From: Pseudomonadota bacterium
GTDB lineage: Bacteria > Pseudomonadota > Alphaproteobacteria > Acetobacterales > Acetobacteraceae
Assembly: GCA_021781835.1 (NCBI GenBank)
Contig: JAJXWD010000005.1
Coordinates: 57,896-121,895 of the forward strand
DNA length: 64,000 nucleotides
Direction: 5' to 3'
Shown here: positions 38,411 through 47,919 of the stretch, piece by piece
How positions within the stretch are numbered: the stretch's first letter is position 1
Layout of the letters: each line of letters starts with the position of its first letter
Made by a program: the position numbers and the translations under genes
The notes under the pieces: generated by a model
What the model saw: only the letters and a program-made list of their open reading frames with translations
Told to the model about the DNA's origin: nothing
Databases searched by the model: none

Positions 38411-38632
38411 GGCCAGTACCCAAGGGGGGCTTTGCCCCCCTTGACCCCCCCACCAGGGACCGAGTCCCTGGACCTCAAAAGTTTTTAAGCCTCAAAAAAG
38501 GGGGCCGCTCCTGCCATTGCGATGGCACGGGCGGCCCCCTTTTTTGAGGCTTGAAAACTTTTGAGGTCCAGGGGCTCGGCCCCTGGCTAGGGGGTGCAGG
38601 GGGGACAGCGTCCCCCCTGCGGCACCAAACCC
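38411..38632. repeat. Composite palindromic intergenic element B
   Basis: Fills the gap between typA (+) and the VOC gene (-). It contains CCCAAGGGGGGCTTTGCCCCCC, CCAGGGACCGAGTCCCTGG, the large hairpin at 38467-38572, CCAGGGGCTCGGCCCCTGG and GGGGGGACAGCGTCCCCCC. The right half, reverse-complemented, closely matches the left half of element A at 29321 (CCAGGGGCCGAGCCCCTGGACCTC). Both end in CATGGG next to a gene end. Confidence 0.85.
38467..38572. terminator. Very long near-perfect hairpin, bidirectional terminator
   Basis: Arms of about 50 nt (CCTGGACCTCAAAAGTTTTT, AAGCCTCAAAAAAGGGGGCC and their complements) meet at TGCCAT-TGCG-ATGGCA with only a few mismatches. The inner GGGGGCCGC/GCGGCCCCC stem is flanked by A6 and T6, so it can terminate transcription from both convergent genes. 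Confidence 0.8.
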
Positions 38633-38638
38633 ATGAGC

Positions 38639-39034
38639 TTAATCCCCGAGATAGGATGCGAGTTCGATGAGATTGCCGTCGGGGTCTCGGCAATAGACCG
38701 AGACCATATCGCCGAGCGCGCCGATGCGTGTGACCGGGCCGCGTTCCACGGTCACGCCGCATATATGGAGCTGGCTGATCACGTCTTCGGGGCGCACGGC
38801 GACGATCAGGCAAAAATCCAGCGTGCCGGGCATGGCGGTGGCGGCGTGCAGCGTGCCTTCGGAACCGACCTCGTGCAAATTCAGCTTGGCGCCGCCAAAG
38901 CGCAGCGCGGTGCGGTTTTTGCCGCCATATTCCTCGCGTTCCATGCCCAGCACGCGCTGGTACCAGCTGGCCGTGGTTTCAATGTCACGGCAGACGAGCA
39001 CGAGATGGTCAACACGGTCGACGGTGAATTTCAT
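38639..39034 (-). CDS. VOC-family (glyoxalase/extradiol-dioxygenase-like) protein
   Basis: A 131-residue single-domain metalloprotein of the vicinal-oxygen-chelate superfamily. The paired beta-alpha-beta-beta-beta modules are seen as VDHLVLVCRDIETTASWYQRVLGM (metal His) and DMVSVYCRDPDGNLIELASY (metal Glu). It resembles YaeR-like and virulence-associated VOC proteins. Substrate unknown. It follows fumarase on the same strand by 59 bp. Confidence 0.82.
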   Translation of the reverse strand: MKFTVDRVDHLVLVCRDIETTASWYQRVLGMEREEYGGKNRTALRFGGAKLNLHEVGSEGTLHAATAMPGTLDFCLIVAVRPEDVISQLHICGVTVERGPVTRIGALGDMVSVYCRDPDGNLIELASYLGD

Positions 39035-39093
39035 GGCGCCTCACGGAAATAAGCCCCGCGCCGGGTGGGCGCGGCACGGGGAGGGTGGCAATA

Positions 39094-40740
39094 TCAGGCC
39101 AGATCGGCGAAGAAATCATTCCCCTTGTCATCGACCACGATGAAGGCCGGGAAATCCTTGACCTCGATCTTCCAGACCGCCTCCATGCCGAGTTCGGGAT
39201 ATTCCAGCACCTCGACCTTGGTGATGTTGTTTTGCGCGAGCACGGCGGCCGGGCCGCCGATGGAGCCGAGATAGAACCCGCCATAGGTCTTGCAGGCTTC
39301 CGTCACGGCCTTGGAGCGGTTGCCCTTGGCCAGCATGACCAGCGAGCCGCCGGCTTTTTGGAACTCGGCCACGTAGCTGTCCATGCGCCCGGCGGTGGTG
39401 GGGCCAAACGAGCCGGTGGGCATGCCCGCGGGGGTTTTGGCGGGGCCGGCATAGTAAACCGGATGGTCCTTGAGATAGTGCGGCAGGCCTTGCCCGGCAT
39501 CGAGCCGCTCTTTCAGCTTGGCATGGGCAATGTCGCGCGCCACCACGATGGTGCCGGTCAGCGCCACGCGGGTTCTGATCGGGTATTGCGAGAGCGTGGC
39601 GCGGATGGCGTCCATCGGCTGGTTGAGGTTGATATGCACCACCTCGCCGCCCAGATGCTCATCGGTCACCTCGGGCAGGTATTTGGCCGGGTCGGTCTCC
39701 AGCTGCTCCAAAAACACGCCCTCGGCGGTGATCTTCGCCTTGATCTGGCGGTCCGCCGAGCAGGAGACGCCAATGCCGATGGGGAGCGACGCGCCATGGC
39801 GCGGCAGGCGGATGACGCGCACATCATGGCAGAAATATTTGCCGCCAAACTGCGCGCCGATGCCGATCTTGCGGCTGATCTCGAGCACTTTTTGCTCCAT
39901 CTCCAGGTCGCGGAAGGCGTGGGCGGTGATATCGCCGGTGGTCGGCAGCTCATCGAGATAGCGGGTGGAGGCGAGCTTCACGGTTTTGAGATTTTGCTCG
40001 GCCGAGGTGCCGCCAATGACGATGGAGAGATGATAAGGCGGGCAGGCCGAGGTGCCGAGCGTTTTCATTTTGGCTTCCAGAAAGCCATAAATCTTCTCGG
40101 GCGTCAGCGTCGCGCGGGTTTCCTGGTAGAGGAAGGTCTTGTTGGCCGAGCCGCCGCCCTTGGCCATGAACTGCAAATGGAACTCGTCATCATCATGCCC
40201 GGCGGGGGCGGCGTAAATGTCGAACTGCACGGGCAGGTTATTGCCGGTGTTCTTCTCGGTGAACATGTCGAGCGGCGCCATCTGCGAATAGCGCAGATTG
40301 GTTTCCGTGTAGGTGCGCGACACGCCGTAAGACAGCGCCTCCTCCTCATCGCCCTGCACCCACACGCGCTGGCCCTTTTTGCCAAACACGATGGCCGTGC
40401 CGGTATCTTGGCACATGGGCAGCACGCCGCCGGCCGCGATCACGGCGTTTTTCAAAAACTCCATGGCCACGTAGCGGTCGTTTTCGGAGGCTTCGGGGTC
40501 TTTGAGGATGTTGGCGAGCTGCTGCAAATGCCCCGGGCGGAGCAGATGCGAGACATCGTGAAACGCCGCCACGGCCAGGTCTTCGAGCGTCTTGGGCTCG
40601 ATTTTGAGCACGCGCCTGCCCTCGACCTCGATGGTCGAGACCCCGCCGATCTCGAGCTTGCGATAGGGCGTGGTGTCTTCGCCCAGGGGAAACATGGTCG
40701 AGAACGTGAACCCTGCGCGGGTCGGCTGGTTGGTGCTCAT
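39094..40740 (-). CDS. Class I fumarate hydratase (4Fe-4S)
   Basis: Iron-sulfur fumarase of the TCA cycle, interconverting fumarate and malate. At 548 residues it combines the alpha (~1-330) and beta (~340-548) portions. Cluster ligands are seen in [18 protein letters not shown] and VSCSADRQ. The beta domain has [19 protein letters not shown] and [12 protein letters not shown] tartrate dehydratase would be split in two subunits, which argues for fumarase. Malate dehydrogenase lies at 46.9 kb. Confidence 0.93.
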   Translation of the reverse strand: MSTNQPTRAGFTFSTMFPLGEDTTPYRKLEIGGVSTIEVEGRRVLKIEPKTLEDLAVAAFHDVSHLLRPGHLQQLANILKDPEASENDRYVAMEFLKNAVIAAGGVLPMCQDTGTAIVFGKKGQRVWVQGDEEEALSYGVSRTYTETNLRYSQMAPLDMFTEKNTGNNLPVQFDIYAAPAGHDDDEFHLQFMAKGGGSANKTFLYQETRATLTPEKIYGFLEAKMKTLGTSACPPYHLSIVIGGTSAEQNLKTVKLASTRYLDELPTTGDITAHAFRDLEMEQKVLEISRKIGIGAQFGGKYFCHDVRVIRLPRHGASLPIGIGVSCSADRQIKAKITAEGVFLEQLETDPAKYLPEVTDEHLGGEVVHINLNQPMDAIRATLSQYPIRTRVALTGTIVVARDIAHAKLKERLDAGQGLPHYLKDHPVYYAGPAKTPAGMPTGSFGPTTAGRMDSYVAEFQKAGGSLVMLAKGNRSKAVTEACKTYGGFYLGSIGGPAAVLAQNNITKVEVLEYPELGMEAVWKIEVKDFPAFIVVDDKGNDFFADLA

Positions 40741-40786
40741 GGTCTTGGCTCCTGCGATCTGGGCGCGGCGGGCGCGTCGTTTGTGG

Positions 40787-41299
40787 TCAATCTTTCTGGC
40801 GGCGGCGGAAGGCGTCCAGGCTCACCACGTCGGCCGGGCCATCGGTGGGGCGGGCGGGCACGTCGTCGCCTTCGGGCACGGGAATGTCGGCGACCTTGAT
40901 CGGCTCGGGCACCACGACCTCGAAATGCAGCCCGAAGCGCACTTCGGGGTCGGCAAAGGCGGTGATGGCGGCCAGCGGGATGATCAGGGTCGAGGGAATG
41001 CCGGAGAAAGACAGCCCGACCGACATCACCTTGCCCTCGTCATCGACGGTGAGGCTGTGGAACTGATGCTGGAGGACGATGGTCATTTCCTCGGGGTACT
41101 GGACGCGCAGCCGGTCGGGGATCTGGACGCCCGGATAATCGGTGCGGAAGGTGATGTAGAAATGATGCCCGCCAGGCAGCCCCGCCGCCGCCGCATGGCG
41201 CAGCGCGCTCACCACCACCTGGCGCAGGGCCTCCTGGGTCCAGTCATCGTAAGGCAGCAGCGAGTCGGGCAGGTTCAGCTCGTCATCGTCGTCAGACAT
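40787..41299 (-). CDS. sspB: SspB, ClpXP adaptor (alphaproteobacterial type)
   Basis: Delivers ssrA-tagged proteins to ClpXP. The 170-residue protein has the core fold ([77 protein letters not shown]) and a short variable tail ending in [14 protein letters not shown], which would be the ClpX-binding peptide. It lies between the Fur-family gene and fumarase on the same strand. Confidence 0.92.
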   Translation of the reverse strand: MSDDDDELNLPDSLLPYDDWTQEALRQVVVSALRHAAAAGLPGGHHFYITFRTDYPGVQIPDRLRVQYPEEMTIVLQHQFHSLTVDDEGKVMSVGLSFSGIPSTLIIPLAAITAFADPEVRFGLHFEVVVPEPIKVADIPVPEGDDVPARPTDGPADVVSLDAFRRRQKD

Positions 41300-41406
41300 A
41301 TCTTAATCCTTCAAGCGGGGCCTTGGGGTGGTCCCCTTGGCCGGCGTCCCAATTTTGTGGTTTGTGCGGGCTGCTGCGGTCCCGCGCAAGGCGGGGGGCG
41401 GGGCGT

Positions 41407-41817
41407 TCATGCCTTGGGCCGCCGGCCGAACAGCTCGATCTTGATGGTATCGACCTCGAACCCCTGGGTGCGGGCGATCTCGCGCAGCTTGGTCTCGGCC
41501 TCGGGGGCGGAAAACTCGACCACCGAGCCGCTTTCCTTGTCGATCAGATGGAAATGATTGCCATCGCCATTGGGCTCGTAGCGCGCGCGGCGCGACCCCA
41601 GCTCGCGACGGGCGAGGATGCCCTTGGCCTCCAGCAGCCGCACGGTGCGGTAGACCGTGGCCAGGGAGATGCGCGGATCGAGCCGGTTGGCGCGGCGGTG
41701 CAGCTCATCCACGTCCGGATGGTCCGTGGCTTCGGAGAGCACGCGCGCGATGACCCGGCGCGGGCCGGTCATTTTCAGGCCGTTCTCTATGCACAGGCGC
41801 TCGATGCTTATATCCAT
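41407..41817 (-). CDS. Fur-family metalloregulator
   Basis: A 136-residue repressor. Winged-helix DNA-binding half: GLKMTGPRRVIARVLSEATDHPDVDELHRRA and RISLATVYRTVRLLEAKGIL. In the sensing half the usual HHDHLIC/HHHHLID stretch reads GNHFHLIDKESGSVVEF, and the C-terminal Cys pairs of zinc-bound Fur are absent. This resembles alphaproteobacterial Fur/Mur or Irr proteins that sense manganese or haem instead of iron. Divergent from the TusA-like gene. Confidence 0.85.
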   Translation of the reverse strand: MDISIERLCIENGLKMTGPRRVIARVLSEATDHPDVDELHRRANRLDPRISLATVYRTVRLLEAKGILARRELGSRRARYEPNGDGNHFHLIDKESGSVVEFSAPEAETKLREIARTQGFEVDTIKIELFGRRPKA

Positions 41818-41873
41818 CGGCGTGCCTTCTGGCGCATGTTTTCGCTCCGGTCCAGCCCAAGAGGAGAAGTCTG

Positions 41874-42122
41874 GTGAGTTTAACCGCTTTGCCCGCCCAT
41901 GATAAGGCCATCGACATTACCAACGAGACCTGCCCGATGACCTATGTGCGCACGCGCCTGGCGCTGGAGGCCTTGGCGGCCGGGCAGGTGCTGCTGGTGC
42001 GGCTGAAAGGCGAAGACCCGGTGCGCAACGTGCCCCGCGCCGCCGCCGATCATGGGCACGACCCGCTCGAGCTCATCGCGCTCGAGGATGGCACGCATCT
42101 GCTGGTCATCCAGAAAGGCTGA
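41874..42122 (+). CDS. TusA-family sulfurtransferase-like protein
   Basis: An 82-residue protein with a GTG start and GAGGAG upstream. The SirA/TusA fold is recognised from ITNETCPMTYVRTRLALEALAAGQVLLVRLKG, whose Cys sits where TusA carries its persulfide. The CPxP motif is CPMT, common in alphaproteobacterial paralogs. Likely a sulfur carrier; partner unknown. A hairpin (GCCCCGCAA / TTGCGGGGC, 42137-42163) follows the stop. Confidence 0.83.
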   Translation: MSLTALPAHDKAIDITNETCPMTYVRTRLALEALAAGQVLLVRLKGEDPVRNVPRAAADHGHDPLELIALEDGTHLLVIQKG

Positions 42123-42170
42123 CCCGCGCGCAAAACGCCCCGCAACACCACAATTTGCGGGGCACGAACC

Positions 42171-42209
42171 CCAAAACGCCAAAAGCCGCGGAACGGGATG
42201 TTCCACGGC
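42171..42209 (-). terminator. Terminator after rpsU
   Basis: On the minus strand GCCGTGGAAC pairs with GTTCCGCGGC (one mismatch) over a 5-nt loop and is followed by TTTTGGCGTTTTG, 26 bp after the rpsU stop. Confidence 0.6.
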
Positions 42210-42235
42210 TCAAAACCGGCGCTGGGAAGGCTTGT

Positions 42236-42439
42236 TTAGAAGCCTTCGCGCTCGACGCGCTTGCGCTCCATCTTGCGGGCGCGGCGCACGGCCTCGGCGG
42301 CTTCGCGGGCGCGACGCTCGGAGGGCTTCTCGTAATGGCGACGCAGCTTCATCTCACGGAACACGCCTTCGCGCTGCAGCTTCTTCTTGAGCGCCTTCAG
42401 CGCCTGATCGACGTTATTATCACGGACGAGAACTTGCAC
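42236..42439 (-). CDS. rpsU: 30S ribosomal protein S21
   Basis: A 67-residue basic ribosomal protein of the small-subunit platform. [43 protein letters not shown] is close to the S21 consensus, with a highly basic C-terminal tail as usual in alphaproteobacteria. Divergent from the peptide deformylase gene. Confidence 0.96.
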   Translation of the reverse strand: MQVLVRDNNVDQALKALKKKLQREGVFREMKLRRHYEKPSERRAREAAEAVRRARKMERKRVEREGF

Positions 42440-42577
42440 CGGGTTGCCAGCTCCAAACAGGGTTTAAAAACAAAACGGTTCGCGGCCTCATTCAAGACCG
42501 GTTCCGCAAAAGTGAGCGGCCCTATAGCACAGATTTTCGGCTCGCCAAATGATTTCTGCGGGGGCAATGATGCAAAT

Positions 42578-43111
42578 ATGACGATTCTGAAAATCGCCCG
42601 CATGGGCCACCCCGTGCTGCGCGCCCCGGCAGACGCCGTGGCCGACCCCACCACGCCCGATCTGCGCCGGCTGGTGCGCGCCATGACCACAACCCTCGAA
42701 GATGCCGGGGGCGTCGGGCTGGCCGCGCCACAAGTGCATGAACCGGTTCGGCTTTTTCTGTTTTTCGTGCCCCCCGCGCGCGACCCCGCCGGGGGTGGGC
42801 GGGGGCTGATGGCGGTGTTCAACCCGGTGCTCACCCCGCTTGGCGATGAGCGTGTGCTGGGCTGGGAGGGGTGTCTTTCGGTTCCCGGGCTGCGGGGCGC
42901 GGTGGCGCGCCATAAAACCGTGCGGATGACCGGGCTGGATGGCGAGGGGGCGCCGGTGGATGAGGTGCTGAGCGGATTCGCCGCGCGGGTGGCGCAACAT
43001 GAGGCGGACCATCTGGACGGGGTGCTCTACCCGGCGCGGGTGGAGGATTTCAGGGCTTTCGGGTATAGCGAGGAGCTGGAGCGCTACCCCTATCCGTTGA
43101 CCCAGGGGTGA
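42578..43111 (+). CDS. def: Peptide deformylase
   Basis: Removes the N-formyl group from new proteins. Start at 42578 (MTILKIARMGHPVLR), 177 residues; the track ORF reads through the rpsU promoter region. The three metal motifs are intact: GVGLAAPQV (~45), EGCLSVPG (Cys99) and QHEADHLDG (His141, His145). It may be one of several paralogs, since Fmt is not next to it. COQ9 follows by 15 bp. Confidence 0.93.
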   Translation: MTILKIARMGHPVLRAPADAVADPTTPDLRRLVRAMTTTLEDAGGVGLAAPQVHEPVRLFLFFVPPARDPAGGGRGLMAVFNPVLTPLGDERVLGWEGCLSVPGLRGAVARHKTVRMTGLDGEGAPVDEVLSGFAARVAQHEADHLDGVLYPARVEDFRAFGYSEELERYPYPLTQG

Positions 43112-43126
43112 GGAGCAGGACGCCGC

Positions 43127-43732
43127 ATGACCCAGGACCAGAAAACCGCGCAATTGCTTGATGCCGTGGCCGCCGAGGCGGCGTTCGAGGGCTGGACCAG
43201 GGGCGCGCTGGGCGCGGCGCTCCGCCAAATGGGCCGGGCGCCAGTCGAGGCGACGCTGTTTTTCGAGGGGCCCGACGACATGATCGAGGCCTGGTTCAGG
43301 CTGGCCGATGACCGGCTGGTGGAGCGGCTGCGGGGGGCTTGGACGGAAACCGGACTCGGCCGGCGGGTGAAGGCGGCGCTGCTGGCGCGCTTTGAGCTGT
43401 GGGCGGGCGAAAAAGAGGCGGCGCGGCGGGCGATGGCGCATTTGCTGCTGCCGACCCAGGCGGCGCGGCTGGCGCGGGTGGTGGCGCATATGGCGGATTC
43501 GGTGTGGTATGCGGCCGAGGACCGCTCGGCGGATTTTTCGTGGTACACCAAACGGGCGATGCTGGGCGGGATTATCCTGGCGGCGCTGCTGTACTGGATT
43601 GCCGACCACGCCAATGACGATGAGAAATTCTCGGGCTTTCTCGACCGCCGGCTGGCGGGCGTGGCGCGGGTGACCAGGCTGCGCCAGGGCTTGAGCGCGA
43701 AGCTGGCGTGGTTTGCGCCCCGGGCCGCGTGA
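43127..43732 (+). CDS. COQ9-family ubiquinone biosynthesis protein
   Basis: A 201-residue lipid-binding TetR-like-fold protein needed for ubiquinone synthesis. Typical blocks are FEGWTRGALGAALRQMG near the N-terminus, FFEGPDDMIEAWFRLAD, the AHMADSVWYAAEDRSADFSWYTKRAML stretch that includes the hydrophobic C-terminal helix, and DEKFSGFLDRRL. Probably cotranscribed with the deformylase gene. Confidence 0.88.
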   Translation: MTQDQKTAQLLDAVAAEAAFEGWTRGALGAALRQMGRAPVEATLFFEGPDDMIEAWFRLADDRLVERLRGAWTETGLGRRVKAALLARFELWAGEKEAARRAMAHLLLPTQAARLARVVAHMADSVWYAAEDRSADFSWYTKRAMLGGIILAALLYWIADHANDDEKFSGFLDRRLAGVARVTRLRQGLSAKLAWFAPRAA

Positions 43733-43766
43733 AGGCGCGACAATAGGGTTTAAACGTTTTTTTTGG

Positions 43767-43822
43767 CCGCCCCTTTAAAAAGGGGCGGAAAAGATGTGGG
43801 GGCTTTTTGAAAAAAGCCCCCA
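43767..43822. terminator. Double terminator hairpin between convergent genes
   Basis: Two adjacent stems: CCGCCCCTTTAAAAAGGGGCGG and GTGGGGGCTTTTTGAAAAAAGCCCCCAC, with a T8 run upstream and AAAAACTTTTGCG downstream. It would stop both the COQ9 (+) and the glycosyltransferase (-) transcripts. Confidence 0.7.
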
Positions 43823-43845
43823 CGCCCGCAAAAACTTTTGCGTGT

Positions 43846-44952
43846 TTACGCGGCGCGGCCCTGGACGGGGACGAGGTTTTCGAGAAAACGCTCGGCGCAG
43901 GCGCGCCAGGAATAGGTTTCGGCGAAGGGCCGGCAGGCTGTGCGGTCTATGTCGAGGGCTCGCAGGCAGGCCTGGCGCAAATCCTCATCGAGCGCGCCGA
44001 CGGGCGTGGCGGATTCGGCCAATATGTCCTTGGGGCCGGTGACCGGATAGGCCGCGACCGGCAGGCCGGATGCCAGGGCCTCGAGCACCACGAGGCCGAA
44101 CGTGTCGGTTTTGGAGGGGAACACGAACACATCGGCCCCCGCATAGGCCGCCGCCAGGGCCGCGCCATGGCGGGCGCCGGCGAAATGCACCTGGGGAAAC
44201 TCGGTTTCCAGCTCGTGTTTTTGCGGGCCATCGCCAACCACCAGCTTGGAGCCGGGCAAATCGAGCTTGAGGAAGGCGCGGAGGTTTTTCTCGACCGCCA
44301 CGCGCCCGACATAGAGAAAGATCGGCCGCGGCAAATCCCAGGGTTCCCTGGCATCGGGGCTGAAGGCGGAGAGATCGACACCGCGCGACCAGGGGCGGAC
44401 ATGCGAGAAGCCGCGCGCCACCAGCTCATCTCGCAAAGACTGGGTGGCGACCATGACCGCGGCGCCGCCCGCGTGAAACCAGCGCAGCCAGGCATAGGAC
44501 ACGAACTCGGGCAGCCCCGTGCGCGCCCGGAGATATTCGGCGAAGCGCGTGTGAAAGGCGGTGGTGAAGGCAATGCCGGTTTTGACGGCAATGGCGCGCG
44601 CGGCCATGCCGAGCGGGCCCTCGGTGGCGATGTGCAGCGCGTCGGGCTGGAAATCCGCGATGATCCGGCCAAGCTTCTTGCGCGCGAACAGGGCCAGGCG
44701 AATCTCGGGGTAGCTGGGCATGGGAATGGTTTTGAAGCGGTCGGGACCGACGATCTCGACCACATGGCCCATGGCGCGCAGCTCCTCGGCGACCGTCCGC
44801 AGCGTTCTCACCACCCCGTTCACCTGGGGGGTCCAGGCGTCCGAGACAATGAGAATGCGTTTGGGGGCGGGCTGGTCCTGGGGCTCAGATTTCAGCGGGG
44901 ACAGGGCTGGCCTCGTCGAGTTCGCGCGTGACGGCGCTGAGCTGGGCGACAA
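43846..44952 (-). CDS. GT4-family glycosyltransferase, probable diacylglycerol glycosyltransferase (Agt-like)
   Basis: A 368-residue GT-B glycosyltransferase. The N-terminal acceptor half has ILIVSDAWTPQVNGVVRTLRTVAEEL and the EGPLGMAARA block. The donor half has FLYVGRVAVEKNLRAFL and the EX7E-type PSKTDTFGLVVLEALASG. It lies immediately downstream of, and overlaps by 68 bp, a PlcP-type phosphoesterase gene. In marine and rhizobial alphaproteobacteria that arrangement marks Agt, which glycosylates diacylglycerol to mono- or glucuronosyl-diacylglycerol under phosphate limitation. The assignment rests on context and fold; a mannosyl or other lipid acceptor remains possible. The start may lie further in, since the first ~30 residues are Ser/Pro-rich and only overlap the upstream gene. 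Confidence 0.72.
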   Translation of the reverse strand: MSPSSAPSRANSTRPALSPLKSEPQDQPAPKRILIVSDAWTPQVNGVVRTLRTVAEELRAMGHVVEIVGPDRFKTIPMPSYPEIRLALFARKKLGRIIADFQPDALHIATEGPLGMAARAIAVKTGIAFTTAFHTRFAEYLRARTGLPEFVSYAWLRWFHAGGAAVMVATQSLRDELVARGFSHVRPWSRGVDLSAFSPDAREPWDLPRPIFLYVGRVAVEKNLRAFLKLDLPGSKLVVGDGPQKHELETEFPQVHFAGARHGAALAAAYAGADVFVFPSKTDTFGLVVLEALASGLPVAAYPVTGPKDILAESATPVGALDEDLRQACLRALDIDRTACRPFAETYSWRACAERFLENLVPVQGRAA

Positions 44953-45793
44953 CCTCGCGCACGGCGGCGGATTTGGTGGCGTTGAGGCGCGCGCCCGGCT
45001 TGGCCAGCATGGACAGCTTGTTGCACGCCACCCAGTCGATCAGCTCCATCCGGCCATCGACATGCTCGACCAGCGCGGTGCAGCTTTCCACCCAGTCGCC
45101 GTCATTCATGTACATCACGCCGTTCACCATGCGCATTTCGGCATGGTGGATATGGCCGCACACCACGCCATCGAACCCGCGGGCCTTGGCATCGTCGGCC
45201 AGCGCCGTCTCGAAACGGTCGATCGCCTTGACCGCCTCCTTCACTTGCAGCTTGAGCCAAGCCGAGAGCGACCAGTAGGGGTAGCCGAGCTTGAGGCGGA
45301 CCATGTTGAAATAACGGTTGACGATGAGCGCCATCTCGTAGGCCCAGTCGCCCAGCAGGGCGAGCAGGCGGGCATGGCGCACCACGCTGTCAAACTGGTC
45401 GCCATGGGTGATGAGCAGACGCTGGCCGGCGGCGGTGGTGTGCTCGGCCTCGAGCTGGATCTTGACGCCGCACACCTCGATGCCGAGCGCGAGATATTTG
45501 CGCAGCATCTCATCGTGGTTGCCGGGCACATAAATGACATTGGTGCCATGACGCGCGAGCTTGAGCACGCGGCGCAGCACCTTGTCATGGTGCTTGTCCC
45601 AGAACCAGGAGCGCTTGAGGCGCCAGCCATCGATGATGTCACCAACCAGAAACAGGTTTTCACAGGTGACGGTTTTGAGGAAATCCGCCAAAAACTCGGC
45701 GCGGCAGCCGCGCGTGCCGAGATGCGTGTCTGAGATGAACACGGTGCGGTAAACGTGCTGGCCGCGAAGGGCCTGAGATGAACTGCCGGTCAT
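44885..45793 (-). CDS. PlcP-type calcineurin-like metallophosphoesterase (phospholipase C)
   Basis: A 302-residue cytoplasmic phosphoesterase; a GTG at 45817 would add eight residues. All dinuclear-metal ligands are present: SDTHLG (Asp22, His24), GDIIDGW (Asp52), GNHDE (92-95), THGDQFD and CGHIHHAE. Automated annotation would call it UDP-2,3-diacylglucosamine diphosphatase. But the HGDQFDSVVRHARLLALLGDWAYEMAL and YWSLSAWLKLQVKEAVKAI stretches, the length and the linked glycosyltransferase resemble PlcP, which releases diacylglycerol from membrane phospholipids during phosphate starvation. A Pho-box-like repeat lies 90 bp upstream. Lipid A function cannot be formally excluded. Confidence 0.75.
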   Translation of the reverse strand: MTGSSSQALRGQHVYRTVFISDTHLGTRGCRAEFLADFLKTVTCENLFLVGDIIDGWRLKRSWFWDKHHDKVLRRVLKLARHGTNVIYVPGNHDEMLRKYLALGIEVCGVKIQLEAEHTTAAGQRLLITHGDQFDSVVRHARLLALLGDWAYEMALIVNRYFNMVRLKLGYPYWSLSAWLKLQVKEAVKAIDRFETALADDAKARGFDGVVCGHIHHAEMRMVNGVMYMNDGDWVESCTALVEHVDGRMELIDWVACNKLSMLAKPGARLNATKSAAVREVVAQLSAVTRELDEASPVPAEI

Positions 45794-45882
45794 GGACCCG
45801 CCATAGTCCCCAACCACGCGTTCAGGACAGTGAAAATTAAATGACGATGCTGTAAAGTTGTGGATTTTTTGGTTTCATCCCA

Positions 45883-45911
45883 GCGTCACGCGGCTGTCAT
45901 CGCGTCGTCAT
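45883..45911. promoter_or_regulatory. Pho-box-like triple direct repeat
   Basis: GCGTCAC-4-CTGTCAT-4-TCGTCAT: three 7-bp units at 11-bp spacing, the geometry of PhoB binding sites (consensus CTGTCAT repeated every 11 bp). The middle unit is perfect. It lies between the divergent PlcP-type gene and the diacylglycerol-kinase-family gene, oriented toward the latter, 51 bp before its start. Confidence 0.68.
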
Positions 45912-45961
45912 GGCATTGGGTCAATTAGTCTTTTTTTCGAGGATAGCGCCCAGGGGCTGAC

Positions 45962-46846
45962 ATGCTGGTGATTTTCAACCCGACCGCCGGGCGCCGGCGG
46001 ACGGCGCATTTGTGGCGCGTGCTCGACCTGTTGCTGGAAAACGGCGTGGAGGTGGAGGTGGCGGAAACCACCCATGCCGGCCATGCCGTGGGGCTGGCGC
46101 GCGCCGCCGCCATGGCCGGCGCGCCAATGGTGGTGGCCGCCGGGGGAGATGGCACCATTGCCGAGGTGGCCAACGGGCTGATCGGGGGGCGCACGCAGCT
46201 CGGCGTGATTCCGCTGGGCACCGCCAATGTGCTGGCGCGCGAATACCGCCTGCCCTTTGGCCCGCGCGGCATTGCCCATGCGCTGGCCTATAAGCGCACC
46301 CGCCCGCTTTGGCCGGGCGTGGCCGAGCTGGAGGATGGCGGGGCGCATGTGTTTGTGCAGATGCTGGGGCTGGGCTTTGACGGCGCGGTGGTGTGGGGGC
46401 TCAAACGCGGCCTGAAGCGGGTGATCGGCCGGGGGGCTTATGTTTGGCAGTCGCTCTGGGAGAGCGTGGCTTATCGGTTTTCTCCCCTGACGGTCGAGAT
46501 CGACGGCGAAACCCATGAGGCGGCCAGCGTGGTGGTGAGCAAGGGCCGGCTTTATGGCGGGCCGTTTCTGCTCGCCCCCGAGGCCCGGCCCGGCGAGCCG
46601 GGATTTTGGGTGGCACTGTTTGAGCGCCCCGGCACCCTGCCCGCCCTGACCGCCGGCGCCGCCCTGCCGCTCGGCCTGCTGCCCCATTGCCCCGGCGTGC
46701 GCCTGCTGCCCGCCCGCGAAGTGCGCTTTGGCCCCCAAAGCCCCCCCGCCCAGGCCGATGGCGACGCGCTGCGCCGGCATGTGCGCGCCGTGCGCAGCGC
46801 CGCGCGGCCAATTTCCTTGATTGTGGGCGAGGCTGGGCCACCCTGA
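45962..46846 (+). CDS. Diacylglycerol kinase family lipid kinase
   Basis: A 294-residue soluble lipid kinase. The DAGK catalytic domain shows FNPTAGRRR (5-13), the nucleotide-binding AAGGDGTIAEVANGL (GGDGT at 61-65) and IPLGTANVLAREYRL. The FVQMLGLGFDGAVV stretch follows. It would phosphorylate diacylglycerol (or a related lipid) to phosphatidate. It faces the PlcP-type gene across a Pho-box-like repeat, so recycling of PlcP-released diacylglycerol is a reasonable inference. Sphingosine-kinase-like or YegS-like specificity is the alternative. Confidence 0.83.
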   Translation: MLVIFNPTAGRRRTAHLWRVLDLLLENGVEVEVAETTHAGHAVGLARAAAMAGAPMVVAAGGDGTIAEVANGLIGGRTQLGVIPLGTANVLAREYRLPFGPRGIAHALAYKRTRPLWPGVAELEDGGAHVFVQMLGLGFDGAVVWGLKRGLKRVIGRGAYVWQSLWESVAYRFSPLTVEIDGETHEAASVVVSKGRLYGGPFLLAPEARPGEPGFWVALFERPGTLPALTAGAALPLGLLPHCPGVRLLPAREVRFGPQSPPAQADGDALRRHVRAVRSAARPISLIVGEAGPP

Positions 46847-46915
46847 CACAGGGGCTTGACCTGACGGGGCAAGGGTCTAAGGGGAAGCTGCCCTCAAGAA
46901 GGAGACATAAGAGAC

Positions 46916-47896
<981 letters not shown>

Positions 47897-47919
47897 GCCG
47901 GCTTAACAAGCCAGACGGA

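Noticed and set aside
39094-40740. L-tartrate dehydratase
   Set aside because: Alpha and beta regions are fused in one 548-residue chain as in class I fumarase; tartrate dehydratase is normally two subunits.
44885-45793. UDP-2,3-diacylglucosamine diphosphatase (LpxH/LpxI)
   Set aside because: The metal motifs fit the wider superfamily, but length, linked glycosyltransferase and Pho-like site fit PlcP better; kept as an alternative.
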